This document shows positions 41,841-49,935 of a stretch of DNA of 64,000 bases, piece after piece. Every line of letters starts with the position of its first letter. Positions within the stretch are counted from its first letter, which is position 1. The notes under the pieces were generated by a model that saw only the letters and a list, made by a program, of their open reading frames with translations, was not told the DNA's origin and searched no databases. The stretch is taken from the NCBI RefSeq assembly GCF_000282495.1, contig NZ_AKJE01000075.1:1-64000 (forward strand). Reading direction: 5' to 3'. The position numbers and the translations under genes are program-made. The DNA is from Pseudomonas sp. GM79. Lineage in GTDB: Bacteria > Pseudomonadota > Gammaproteobacteria > Pseudomonadales > Pseudomonadaceae.

Positions 41841-42668
41841 TCACCCCTCACCTTGCAAGTGGCGAATGGTCTGTAATTCGCTCACCAATTCAGAGAACAC
41901 CGGAAAGTTGAAATCCCGTTCCAGCAGCGTCGGTTGCACACCGAACCGCGCATACGCCTCGGCCAGCAGCGACCAGACCACCGGTTTGACCGAGGCGCCA
42001 TGGGTGTCGATCTTCAGCGTGTCGGACTCATCAAAGTGCCCCGCCACATGCATGGCAACCACCCTCCCCGCGTCGATGCCGGCCAGAAACGCCTGCGGAT
42101 CGAAGCCGTGATTGATCGAGTTGACGTAGACATTGTTGACGTCCAGCAGCAGGTCGCAATCGGCTTCGCGCAGCACTGCGTTGGTGAACGTCAGTTCGTC
42201 CATGTCCTGTTGCGGCGCGGCGTAGTAGGAGACGTTTTCCACCGCCAGGCGCCGACCGAGAATGTCCTGTGACTGGCGAATTCGGGCGGCGACGTGGTGC
42301 ACCGCTTCTTCGGTAAACGGCAACGGCAGCAGATCGTAAAGATGCCCGTCATCGCTGCAGTAGCTCAGGTGTTCGCTGTACAACGGCACCTTGTGGTGAT
42401 CGAGGAAAACCCGCACCTGCTGCAGAAACCCGACGTCCAGCGGTGCCGGCCCCCCCAACGACAAGGACAAGCCGTGACAGGACAACGGATAGCGCTCGGC
42501 CAAGGCGCGAAACGCCGCGCCATGAGCGCCACCGATGCCGATCCAGTTTTCCGGCGCGACTTCCAGAAAGTCGAAAGCGCCCACCGGGGCTGCTTGAAGG
42601 TCCTTCATTAAACCGCGGCGCAAGCCTAGCCCGACGCTCGTCTTCGCTGATGTGAGGGGAGTCTGCAT
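41841..42668 (-). CDS. DUF692 multinuclear iron oxidase (MNIO; BufB/HvfB-like)
   Basis: 275 residues, TIM-barrel DUF692. Iron-ligand motifs: GLGLRRGLM, FLEVAPENW, CHGLSLSLGGP, YSEHLSYCS, LAVENVSYY, LLLDVNNVYVNSINHGFDP, MHVAGHFDE, and LLERDFNFP near the end. MNIOs modify Cys or Asp residues of small peptides; the methanobactin and bufferin pathways are known examples, with bufferins linked to copper tolerance. It is first in a two-gene operon with DUF2063. No DUF2282-type precursor gene precedes it in the 290-base gap. An operator candidate shared with the adjacent two-component system lies ~120 bp upstream. Confidence 0.93.
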   Translation of the reverse strand: MQTPLTSAKTSVGLGLRRGLMKDLQAAPVGAFDFLEVAPENWIGIGGAHGAAFRALAERYPLSCHGLSLSLGGPAPLDVGFLQQVRVFLDHHKVPLYSEHLSYCSDDGHLYDLLPLPFTEEAVHHVAARIRQSQDILGRRLAVENVSYYAAPQQDMDELTFTNAVLREADCDLLLDVNNVYVNSINHGFDPQAFLAGIDAGRVVAMHVAGHFDESDTLKIDTHGASVKPVVWSLLAEAYARFGVQPTLLERDFNFPVFSELVSELQTIRHLQGEG

Positions 42669-42787
42669 GGTGTCGATCTCATCCTGGGATCCGGTCTCCA
42701 GCGTCTGAAAAGTCAGTGCTGGCCGGCAGGCCCAGTCAAGCGCCGCGGTGTGTCGGGTGTGTGTTCACCAACGCCGCTCTTCTCAGG

Positions 42788-42825
42788 CCACTGTATCGGA
42801 CAGGCAGTCAGATACAGTGGGATAC
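42788..42825. promoter_or_regulatory. operator candidate, copy 3 (GTATC-N13-GATAC-N5-GATAC)
   Basis: Perfect ten-base arms CCACTGTATC / GATACAGTGG with a 13-base spacer, then a second GATAC ten bases after the first (42811 and 42821). Its layout equals copies 1 and 2. It lies 120 bp upstream of the MNIO gene and 138 bp upstream of the divergent methyltransferase gene, so either or both may be targets. Confidence 0.7.
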
Positions 42826-42962
42826 ACGAACTAGACTTGTTGATTACCCCCGCGGGGGGCCAGGACGCCGTTATCGTCCTGTTCATTCCCACGATCACCG
42901 CCCAAAGGTGCATGCCTCGACAAACAATGCCTCTGGACCCTGATCCTGCTGAAGGAGCACAC

Positions 42963-44012
42963 ATGATGGACGAGGCCAGGCTCAATGATTTCATGGGCAA
43001 ACTGGTAAACGACATGGGTGGCGCGGCGATGCTCGCCAACGTCATCCTCGGCGAAGAGCTCGGCCTGTACCGGGCCATGGCCGACAGTCAGCCAGTCACC
43101 CCCGAAGCACTCGCCGAAAAGACCGGCTGCAACACCCGCCTGCTGCGTGAATGGCTCAGCGCCCACGCCGCTTCCGGTTACATGGAACACCGCGACGGCC
43201 AGTTCCGCCTGCCCGAAGAGCAAGCCCTGGCGCTGGCGATCGAAGATTCACCGGTCTATGTGGCCGGCGGTATCGGCGTGGTTGCATCGTTTTTCCATGA
43301 CAAGGACAAACTGGTCAATGCCATGCGCGGTAACGGCGCCCTGCCTTGGGGCGACCACCATCCGTGCATGTTCAGCGGCACCGAACGGTTTTTCCGCCCT
43401 GGGTACAAGGCGCACCTGGTCAGCGAATGGCTGCCGGCTCTTGATGGCGTGGTCGCCAAACTGGAAGCCGGCGCCAAGGTAGCGGACATCGGCTGCGGCC
43501 ACGGCGCCTCGACCGTGATCATGGCCCAGGCGTTTCCGAATTCACGGTTCGTCGGTTTCGATTACCACGCGCCTTCGGTCACCGTCGCCACCCAGCGCGC
43601 CGAAGAAGGTGGCGTGTCCGGTCGGGCGCGGTTCTTCCAGGGCACCGCCAAAAGCTATCCGGGCGACGACTATGACCTGGTCTGCTACTTCGACTGCCTG
43701 CACGATATGGGTGACCCGGTCGGCGCCGCAAAACATGCCTATGAATCGCTCAAACCCGACGGCTCGGTGCTGCTGGTAGAGCCTTTCGCCAACGACACGC
43801 TCGATGCCAACACCACTCCGGTGGGACGACTGTTCTACGCCGCCTCGACCTTTATCTGCACACCCAACTCACTGTCCCAGGAAGTCGGCCTCGGGCTCGG
43901 CGCCCAAGCGGGTGAGGCACGGTTGCGCAAGGTCTTCACCGAAGCGGGGTTCACGCAGTTCCGGCGGGCCACGGAAACGCCGTTCAACCTGATACTGGAG
44001 GCGCGTAAATAA
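42963..44012 (+). CDS. SAM-dependent methyltransferase with N-terminal winged helix
   Basis: 349 residues. The N-terminal domain (DMGGAAMLANVILGEELGLYRAMADSQPVTPEALAEKTGCNTRLLREWLSAHAASGYME) is a winged-helix dimerisation module like that of Rv2258c-type methyltransferases. The catalytic domain has VADIGCGHGASTVIMAQAFP, GFDYHAPSV, and VCYFDCLHDMGDPVGAAKHAYESLKPDG. The ATG at 42963 follows GAAGGAG. It is divergent from the MNIO operon across the shared operator-bearing gap. Substrate unknown. Confidence 0.9.
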   Translation: MMDEARLNDFMGKLVNDMGGAAMLANVILGEELGLYRAMADSQPVTPEALAEKTGCNTRLLREWLSAHAASGYMEHRDGQFRLPEEQALALAIEDSPVYVAGGIGVVASFFHDKDKLVNAMRGNGALPWGDHHPCMFSGTERFFRPGYKAHLVSEWLPALDGVVAKLEAGAKVADIGCGHGASTVIMAQAFPNSRFVGFDYHAPSVTVATQRAEEGGVSGRARFFQGTAKSYPGDDYDLVCYFDCLHDMGDPVGAAKHAYESLKPDGSVLLVEPFANDTLDANTTPVGRLFYAASTFICTPNSLSQEVGLGLGAQAGEARLRKVFTEAGFTQFRRATETPFNLILEARK

Positions 44013-44050
44013 GGGCCGGTTTGCCCGGATGCAACTGACGAAACCGGATC

Positions 44051-44142
44051 CTGTGGGAGCGGGCTTGCTCGCGAAGGCGTAGTGCCAGGCGACATCGATG
44101 TTGACTGTGCTGGCCTCTTCGCGAGCAAGCCCGCTCCGACAG
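44051..44142. repeat. inverted REP pair (main family)
   Basis: Facing main-family REP units between the convergent methyltransferase and LysR genes; one unit has a base change (CCGCTCCGACAG). Confidence 0.88.
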
Positions 44143-44151
44143 TGATTGTGA

Positions 44152-45051
44152 TCAGTACATAGAGAGGCGCTCGCCAAGGTTTTCGGCTTTGAGAATATCG
44201 AACAGCGCCTGCGCCGCCGCCGACAGTTCATGCCCTGTCGTCAGCACCCCGATCGCCCGTTCCACCACCGGGTCGCGCAGGGTTATGCAACGGGCGCCCA
44301 GCTCGTGCATCTGCCCGGCGCACAAGGCCGGCACCGCACTGACGCCCAATCCGCTGGCGACCATCCGCCCGACCGTTGCCAACTGATGGCTTTCAAATTC
44401 CACCGGCAACTTCATGCCCCGCGCCTGCAAGTGCTCTTCGAGCATCACCCGCACCGTCGATGGTCGCTGCAAGGTAATGAACGGCTCCTTGAGCAACGTC
44501 TGCCAATCGATGTCGGCCAGCTCCACCAGCGGTGAATCGAGGGGCACCACCGCCACAAACCGGTCGATGTACAACGGGGTAAATTCCAGCGACGAACTCT
44601 GGGTCGGTTCAAACGCCACACCTAATTCCACCTGACGGTCGCGAACCATTTCCAGCACCTGCTCGTTGATCACGTCATTCACTGTGACATTGACCTTGGG
44701 ATAACGCGCGCGAAAGGTCTTGAGGATCGGCGGCAACAGGTTGCCAGCAAACGACGGCATCGCCGCCAGCGTCACGCGACCGCGCTGGAGGGTGAAGCGT
44801 TGGCGCAGTTCATCCTCGGCGTTGTCCCAGTCCGCGATCAATCGACGGGCCAGTGGCAGCAGCGATTCGCCTTCGGCGGTCAGTGCGACGTTGCGGGTAT
44901 TGCGCGTGAACAGGCGCCCGCCCAAACCCTCCTCCAGCGCCTTGATGGTCAGGCTCAACGCCGACTGGGACAGGTGCAGCCGCTCGCACGCCACGGCAAA
45001 ACTCAAACTCTGGGCCACGGCCAGGAATGCGCGGATTTGTTTGACGGTCAT
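44152..45051 (-). CDS. dhcR: LysR-family regulator of the dhc/ato operon
   Basis: 299 residues. HTH: MTVKQIRAFLAVAQSLSFAVACERLHLSQSALSLTIKALEEGLGGRLFTRNTRNVALTAEG. The effector domain follows (AMPSFAGNLLPPILKTFRARYPKVNVTVNDV). It is divergent from the CoA-transferase operon, as in P. aeruginosa, where dhcR regulates dhcAB and the thiolase. The start is taken at 45051 because family members begin M-T-V-K-Q; the frame stays open to 45078. The symbol rests on gene order rather than a search. Confidence 0.85.
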   Translation of the reverse strand: MTVKQIRAFLAVAQSLSFAVACERLHLSQSALSLTIKALEEGLGGRLFTRNTRNVALTAEGESLLPLARRLIADWDNAEDELRQRFTLQRGRVTLAAMPSFAGNLLPPILKTFRARYPKVNVTVNDVINEQVLEMVRDRQVELGVAFEPTQSSSLEFTPLYIDRFVAVVPLDSPLVELADIDWQTLLKEPFITLQRPSTVRVMLEEHLQARGMKLPVEFESHQLATVGRMVASGLGVSAVPALCAGQMHELGARCITLRDPVVERAIGVLTTGHELSAAAQALFDILKAENLGERLSMY

Positions 45052-45084
45052 GGCCACGGTCTCCAACGGTAAGCACATCCAATG

Positions 45085-45173
45085 TAGTAGCTGCCGCAGG
45101 CTGCGATCTTTTGATCTTCAGCACCTTCAAGGGCGCCGAAAATCAAAAGAGCGCAGCCTGCGGCAGCTCCTGC
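45085..45173. repeat. inverted REP pair (second family)
   Basis: Facing copies of the CGCAGGCTGCGATCTTTTG hairpin family within the dhcR-dhcA divergent region; the dhcA promoter should lie in the AT-rich stretch that follows (45176-45235). Confidence 0.85.
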
Positions 45174-45294
45174 CTATTAGTGAGTTTTATCTATCAATCA
45201 ACCTTAAAAATCAACTTAACAAATAAATCATCCAGCGAGACACTCCCTCCCCATCCGGCTAGCCAGCCGCCCACAAAGAATAAAAGAGGTGCAT

Positions 45295-45993
45295 ATGGCA
45301 GGGTTCGACAAGCGCGTGTATTCCTACGAGGAAGCGATGGCAGGTCTTGAAGACGGCATGACCGTGATCTCCGGTGGCTTCGGCCTGTGCGGGATTCCGG
45401 AAAACCTCATCGCCGAGATCCAGCACCGCGGCACGCGTGATCTCACCGTGGTCTCCAACAACTGCGGCGTCGACGGTTTCGGCCTCGGTGTGCTGCTGGT
45501 AGACCGGCAGATCCGCAAGGTAGTGGCCTCCTACGTCGGCGAAAACGCGCTGTTCGAGAAGCAACTGCTGAGCGGCGAAATCGAAGTCGTCCTGACCCCT
45601 CAAGGCACCCTCGCCGAGAAAATGCGCGCAGGCGGTGCCGGCATCCCGGCGTTCTTCACCGCCACTGGCGTCGGCACTCCGGTGGCTGACGGCAAGGAAG
45701 TCCGCGAATTCAAGGGCCGCCAGTACCTGATGGAAGAGTCCATCACCGGTGACTTCGCCATCGTCAAAGGCTGGAAAGCCGACCATTTCGGTAACGTGGT
45801 CTATCGCCACACCGCCCAGAACTTCAACCCGCTGGCCGCCACCGCCGGCAAGATCACCGTGGTCGAAGTCGAAGAAATCGTCGAACCCGGCGAGCTGGAC
45901 CCGTCGCAGATCCACACCCCTGGCATCTACGTCGACCGGGTCATTTGCGGCACGTTCGAGAAGCGCATCGAACAGCGCACCGTGCGTAAGTGA
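45295..45993 (+). CDS. dhcA: 3-ketoacid CoA-transferase subunit A (dehydrocarnitine type)
   Basis: 232 residues. Family motif TVISGGFGLCGIPENLIAEIQHRG near the N-terminus, NNCGVDGFGLGVLL, and GAGIPAFFTATGVGTPVADGKE. It pairs with the next gene to form the alpha2beta2 enzyme moving CoA between succinyl-CoA or acyl-CoA and a 3-keto acid. The order dhcR / dhcA-dhcB-atoB matches the P. aeruginosa set for 3-dehydrocarnitine use; a general SCOT role on acetoacetate is the alternative. The ATG at 45295 has AAAGAGGTG upstream. Confidence 0.93.
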   Translation: MAGFDKRVYSYEEAMAGLEDGMTVISGGFGLCGIPENLIAEIQHRGTRDLTVVSNNCGVDGFGLGVLLVDRQIRKVVASYVGENALFEKQLLSGEIEVVLTPQGTLAEKMRAGGAGIPAFFTATGVGTPVADGKEVREFKGRQYLMEESITGDFAIVKGWKADHFGNVVYRHTAQNFNPLAATAGKITVVEVEEIVEPGELDPSQIHTPGIYVDRVICGTFEKRIEQRTVRK

Positions 45994-46029
45994 TCCCCTG
46001 CCCCCGGACCGAATGAAGGAATAACAACA

Positions 46030-46695
46030 ATGGCACTTTCCCGCGAACAAATGGCTCAACGCGTCGCCCGCGAAATGCAGGACGGCTACTACGTGAACCT
46101 CGGCATCGGCATCCCGACCCTGGTCGCCAACTACATCCCTGAAGGCATGGAAGTCATGCTGCAATCGGAAAACGGCCTGCTCGGCATGGGCGCCTTTCCG
46201 ACCGACGCCGAAGTCGACGCCGACATGATCAACGCCGGCAAGCAAACCGTGACCGCGCGCATCGGCGCGTCGATTTTCTCGTCCGCCGAATCGTTCGCGA
46301 TGATTCGCGGCGGCCACATCGACCTGACCGTGCTGGGCGCGTTTGAAGTGGACGTCGAAGGCAACATCGCCTCCTGGATGATCCCCGGCAAACTGGTCAA
46401 GGGCATGGGCGGCGCGATGGACCTGGTGGCCGGTGCAGACAACATCATTGTCACCATGACCCACGCCTCCAAGGACGGCGAGTCGAAACTGCTGTCGCGT
46501 TGCAGCCTGCCGCTGACCGGCGCCGGTTGCATCAAACGCGTGCTGACCGACCTGGCCTACCTGGAAATCAAGGACGGTGCGTTCATTCTCAAAGAGCGCG
46601 CGCCGGGCGTCAGCGTCGAAGAAATCGTCGCCAAGACCGCTGGTAAACTGATCGTGCCTGACCACGTCCCGGAAATGCAGTTCGCTGCCCAGTGA
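46030..46695 (+). CDS. dhcB: 3-ketoacid CoA-transferase subunit B
   Basis: 221 residues. The catalytic Glu that carries the CoA thioester is in MLQSENGLLGMG. NLGIGIPTLVANYIPEGMEVMLQSENG and GGHIDLTVLGAFEVD are standard for subunit B. The gap of 36 bases after dhcA contains GAAGGAAT, a good SD. It is co-transcribed with the thiolase that follows 11 bases after its stop. Confidence 0.94.
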   Translation: MALSREQMAQRVAREMQDGYYVNLGIGIPTLVANYIPEGMEVMLQSENGLLGMGAFPTDAEVDADMINAGKQTVTARIGASIFSSAESFAMIRGGHIDLTVLGAFEVDVEGNIASWMIPGKLVKGMGGAMDLVAGADNIIVTMTHASKDGESKLLSRCSLPLTGAGCIKRVLTDLAYLEIKDGAFILKERAPGVSVEEIVAKTAGKLIVPDHVPEMQFAAQ

Positions 46696-46706
46696 GGAAT
46701 TTTTCC

Positions 46707-47888
46707 ATGCAAGAAGTCGTGATTGTTGCCGCCACCCGCACTGCCATCGGCAGCTTCCAGGGTTCGCTGGCGAATGTGTCCGCGGTTGATCTCGGTGCTG
46801 CGGTGATCCGTCAACTGCTGGCGCAAACCGGTCTGGACCCGGCGCAGGTCGATGAAGTGATCATGGGCCAGGTATTGACCGCCGGCGCCGGGCAGAACCC
46901 TGCGCGTCAGGCCGCGATCAAGGCCGGCCTGCCCTTCGCCGTGCCGGCCATGACCCTGAACAAGGTCTGCGGCTCGGGCCTGAAAGCGCTGCATCTGGCA
47001 GCTCAGGCCATTCGCTGCGGCGATGCCGATGTGATCATCGCCGGTGGCCAGGAAAACATGAGCCTGGCCAACTACGTCATGCCGGGCGCCCGCACCGGTT
47101 TGCGCATGGGGCACGCACAGATCGTCGACACGATGATCAGCGACGGTTTGTGGGATGCGTTCAACGATTACCACATGGGCATCACCGCCGAGAATCTGGC
47201 CGAGAAGTACAACCTGACCCGTGAGCAACAGGACGCCTTCGCTGCCGCCTCGCAGCAGAAAGCCGTGGCCGCCATCGAGGCCGGGCGGTTTGCCGATGAA
47301 ATCACACCGATCCTGATCCCCCAGCGCAAGGGCGATCCGCTGTCCTTCGCCACCGATGAACAACCTCGGGCCGGCACCACCGCCGACTCCCTGGGCAAAC
47401 TGAAAGCGGCCTTCAAGAAGGACGGCTCGGTGACTGCCGGCAACGCTTCTTCGTTGAACGACGGCGCCGCGGCGGTGATTCTGATGAGTGCGGAAAAAGC
47501 CAAGGCCCTCGGGCTGCCAGTGCTGGCGAAAATCGCCGCTTATGCCAACGCGGGCGTCGACCCGGCGATCATGGGCATCGGCCCGGTGTCGGCCACTCGC
47601 CGTTGCCTGGACAAGGCTGGTTGGTCCATCGGTCAACTGGACCTGGTCGAAGCCAACGAAGCCTTCGCCGCGCAATCCCTCGCTGTGGCCAAAGATCTGG
47701 AATGGGACCTGAACAAGGTCAACGTCAACGGCGGCGCGATTGCCTTGGGCCACCCGATCGGTGCATCGGGTTGCCGGGTGCTGGTGACCTTGCTGCATGA
47801 AATGATCAAGCGTGATGCCAAGAAAGGCCTGGCCACCCTGTGCATCGGTGGTGGTCAGGGCGTGGCATTGGCGATCGAACGGGCATAA
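46707..47888 (+). CDS. atoB: acetyl-CoA C-acetyltransferase (thiolase)
   Basis: 393 residues, full-length thiolase II. The nucleophilic Cys is in NKVCGSGLKALHLA; the His in GGAIALGHPIGASG and the C-terminal Cys in LATLCIGGGQG complete the active site. It splits acetoacetyl-CoA into two acetyl-CoA, the step after CoA transfer by DhcAB. TGAGGAAT precedes the ATG at 46707. A hairpin at 47944 ends the operon. Confidence 0.95.
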   Translation: MQEVVIVAATRTAIGSFQGSLANVSAVDLGAAVIRQLLAQTGLDPAQVDEVIMGQVLTAGAGQNPARQAAIKAGLPFAVPAMTLNKVCGSGLKALHLAAQAIRCGDADVIIAGGQENMSLANYVMPGARTGLRMGHAQIVDTMISDGLWDAFNDYHMGITAENLAEKYNLTREQQDAFAAASQQKAVAAIEAGRFADEITPILIPQRKGDPLSFATDEQPRAGTTADSLGKLKAAFKKDGSVTAGNASSLNDGAAAVILMSAEKAKALGLPVLAKIAAYANAGVDPAIMGIGPVSATRRCLDKAGWSIGQLDLVEANEAFAAQSLAVAKDLEWDLNKVNVNGGAIALGHPIGASGCRVLVTLLHEMIKRDAKKGLATLCIGGGQGVALAIERA

Positions 47889-47943
47889 AGCGTTCAACAG
47901 ACTGCACGGGGGCCCACGAAGAACCGCCGCAGCCTGGCAAAAC

Positions 47944-47971
47944 ACCCGGTGCGATTCACATCGCACCGGGT
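47944..47971 (+). terminator. hairpin terminator of the dhc/ato operon
   Basis: Twelve-base perfect arms ACCCGGTGCGAT / ATCGCACCGGGT with a four-base loop, 55 bases past the atoB stop. The downstream side is only weakly T-rich. Confidence 0.75.
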
Positions 47972-48002
47972 CCTCCGCATCACTGAAACATGTGAAACCT
48001 TG

Positions 48003-48101
48003 TGAGCTGCCGCAGGCTGCGATCTTTTGATCCTGATCTTCTGCGGCCTCAAAAACCCCAAAAGCAAGATCAAAAGATCGCAGCCTTCGGCAGCTCCTAC
48101 A
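48003..48101. repeat. inverted REP pair (second family)
   Basis: Facing copies of the CGCAGGCTGCGATCTTTTG family between the dhc/ato operon and the convergent dehydrogenase-like gene. Confidence 0.88.
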
Positions 48102-48118
48102 GGGGGATAGTCGTTGTG

Positions 48119-48721
48119 TCAGGCGAATTTCACCAGATTCAACGCAGGCAACGGTCCGCCCGGAAACTGCACCAGCCGCGCCCCGACACTCAGTTCGCCC
48201 AGATCGATTCCAAAGAACCCCAACCGCTCGATCAACGCAGCCACCTGGGCCTTGGCCTCGGCATCGTCACCAGAGAGAAACAGCACCCGCCGACCGCCCT
48301 CCGCTTTCGGATCGCTCTCAAGCAGATGCGCCTGTAGGTGATTGAACGCCTTGACCACCCGCGCACCGGGCACCCATTCGGCAAACACTTCGCTGGACGG
48401 ACGTCCCTGCAAATCCACCGCTTTGAACGATGGCGCCTCAATCGAATTGTTCGCATCGATCACAATCCGCCCGCCGAAATCTGGCAGCCCGGCCAGTGCC
48501 GTCGGTAACTTCGACCAATTCACCGCCACCAAAACAATCGGCTGTGCAGCCGCTTCTTCACGGGTGCCGGCCCGCGCTGTCGGCCCGAGTTCTGCTACCA
48601 GTGAGGCCAGGGTTTGCGGGCCACGGCTGTTGGCGATAACGATTTCAATGCCCTGACGGGATAACGCTTTGGCGAAGGCTGTGCCGATGGCGCCGGCGCC
48701 GATGATTCCGATTGTGCTCAT
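48119..48721 (-). CDS. NADP(H)-binding oxidoreductase (F420-dependent NADP reductase-like)
   Basis: 200 residues. The Rossmann motif STIGIIGAGAIGTAFAKALSRQGIEIVIANSRG opens the protein, then IVLVAVNWSKLPTALAGL, GRIVIDANNSIEAP and VKAFNHLQAHLLE. It belongs to the NADPH-dependent F420 reductase-like / YP_family of small dinucleotide-binding proteins; pseudomonads lack F420, so the partner is probably another substrate. The ATG at 48721 is used; the frame is open to 48769. It is divergent from the LysR gene at 48832 and is that regulator's likely target. Confidence 0.88.
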   Translation of the reverse strand: MSTIGIIGAGAIGTAFAKALSRQGIEIVIANSRGPQTLASLVAELGPTARAGTREEAAAQPIVLVAVNWSKLPTALAGLPDFGGRIVIDANNSIEAPSFKAVDLQGRPSSEVFAEWVPGARVVKAFNHLQAHLLESDPKAEGGRRVLFLSGDDAEAKAQVAALIERLGFFGIDLGELSVGARLVQFPGGPLPALNLVKFA

Positions 48722-48831
48722 GGTGTTCACTCCGTGGTGGGTTGATGGAGTGAATACTGCACTTGCCATTACGACTTGATTAGACGGTAATAACTTGAAT
48801 TATCTTCAAGCATTACTATCAGGTGTCTGAG

Positions 48832-49734
48832 ATGGAAACCCTCGCCAACCTTGAATCTTTCGTGCGCAGCGCCGAAACCGGCAGCTTCTCCGCCGCCGCG
48901 CGGCTGCTCGCACTGACACCTGCCGCTGTCAGCCGCAACGTGGCGATGCTCGAACGCAACATCGGTGTGCGGCTATTCCAGCGTTCGACCCGCAAGTTGT
49001 CACTGACTGAAGCCGGGGAGCGTTTTCTGGCGAGTATCAGCGGCAATCTGCAAGGGTTGCAGGCGGCAATCAGTGCGGTGTCCAGTGATCGCGGGGAGCC
49101 GGCGGGCATACTCAAAGTCAGCCTGGCGCCGACTTTTGGCATCGGCCATGTATTGCCGTTGTTACCGGCATTTCTAGCGCGTTACCCGCTGATTCGCCCC
49201 GAATGGCACTTCGAAAATCGCCAGGTGGACCTGATCGCCGAAGGGTATGACGCGGCCATCGGCGGCGGTTTCGAATTGACGCCCGGGGTCGTCTCGCGGA
49301 CGTTGGCAGCGGCGCATGTGGTGGCAGTGGTCTCACCGGCCTACATGGCCGGACGCACATCGCCCGACAGCCCGGCGGACCTGGCGCGATACAACGGGAT
49401 TGTGATGCGCGGCGTGCGCACTGGGCGGCTGCGTCATTGGGTCATGCAGGATGGCACGGGCAATGAAGCAAGCGCCGAGCTGAGTGAAAACATCGTGCTC
49501 AATGACCCGGCCGCCATGCGCGAAGCGGCCCTGCTCGGCCTCGGTGTGACGCTGCTGGTGTTGCCGGATGTCGCCGCTCATATTGAGCGTGGCGAACTGG
49601 TGCGCTTGCTACCGGACTGGCATGCCGACGCGGGGCCGATTTCGCTGTATTACCCGAGCCGCACGTTGATGCCGGCCAAGACCCGGGTGTTTATCGATTA
49701 TCTGGTCGAGGCGTTTGGGCGGGAGACCGCGTAA
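48832..49734 (+). CDS. LysR-family transcriptional regulator
   Basis: 300 residues. HTH: LANLESFVRSAETGSFSAAARLLALTPAAVSRNVAMLERNIGVRLFQRSTRKLSLTEAG. The effector domain (LKVSLAPTFGIGHVLPLLPAFLARYPLIRPEWHFENRQVDLIAEGYDAAIGGG) is of the CrgA/DmlR type. It is divergent (110 bp) from the NADP-binding oxidoreductase gene and probably regulates it. Confidence 0.92.
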   Translation: METLANLESFVRSAETGSFSAAARLLALTPAAVSRNVAMLERNIGVRLFQRSTRKLSLTEAGERFLASISGNLQGLQAAISAVSSDRGEPAGILKVSLAPTFGIGHVLPLLPAFLARYPLIRPEWHFENRQVDLIAEGYDAAIGGGFELTPGVVSRTLAAAHVVAVVSPAYMAGRTSPDSPADLARYNGIVMRGVRTGRLRHWVMQDGTGNEASAELSENIVLNDPAAMREAALLGLGVTLLVLPDVAAHIERGELVRLLPDWHADAGPISLYYPSRTLMPAKTRVFIDYLVEAFGRETA

Positions 49735-49738
49735 TCGT

Positions 49739-49838
49739 TCTTCGCGAGCAAGCCCGCTCCCACATTGATCGGGGTTGATCATACATTTTGTGATCGGCAC
49801 AGTTCCAATGTGGGAGCGGGCTTGCTCGCGAAGAGGCC
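49739..49838. repeat. main-family REP pair, tail-to-tail orientation
   Basis: Units CGCGAGCAAGCCCGCTCCCAC and GTGGGAGCGGGCTTGCTCGCG flank about 55 bases that also contain GATCGGGGTTGATCA / TTTTGTGATCGGCACA, the spacer type seen again at 56080. Confidence 0.88.
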
Positions 49839-49935
49839 CGGCCAGACAACACACCTCCCGACTCAGAAACCGTCCTGAGCAATCCATCGCCCGCAATGCT
49901 AACGTGGCCGGCTCACACCGAATGGAGACGCGTGC

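Noticed and set aside
42713..43078. 121-residue minus-strand frame upstream of the MNIO gene, considered as a precursor peptide
   Set aside because: It lacks a signal peptide, is antisense to the start of the methyltransferase gene and has no DUF2282-like Cys pattern.
45259..46665. 468-residue minus-strand frame opposite dhcA-dhcB
   Set aside because: Shadow of two canonical CoA-transferase subunits; composition rich in Gly, Asp, His and Val is typical of antisense frames here.
46557..47966. 469-residue minus-strand frame opposite the thiolase gene
   Set aside because: Antisense shadow of atoB; no motifs.
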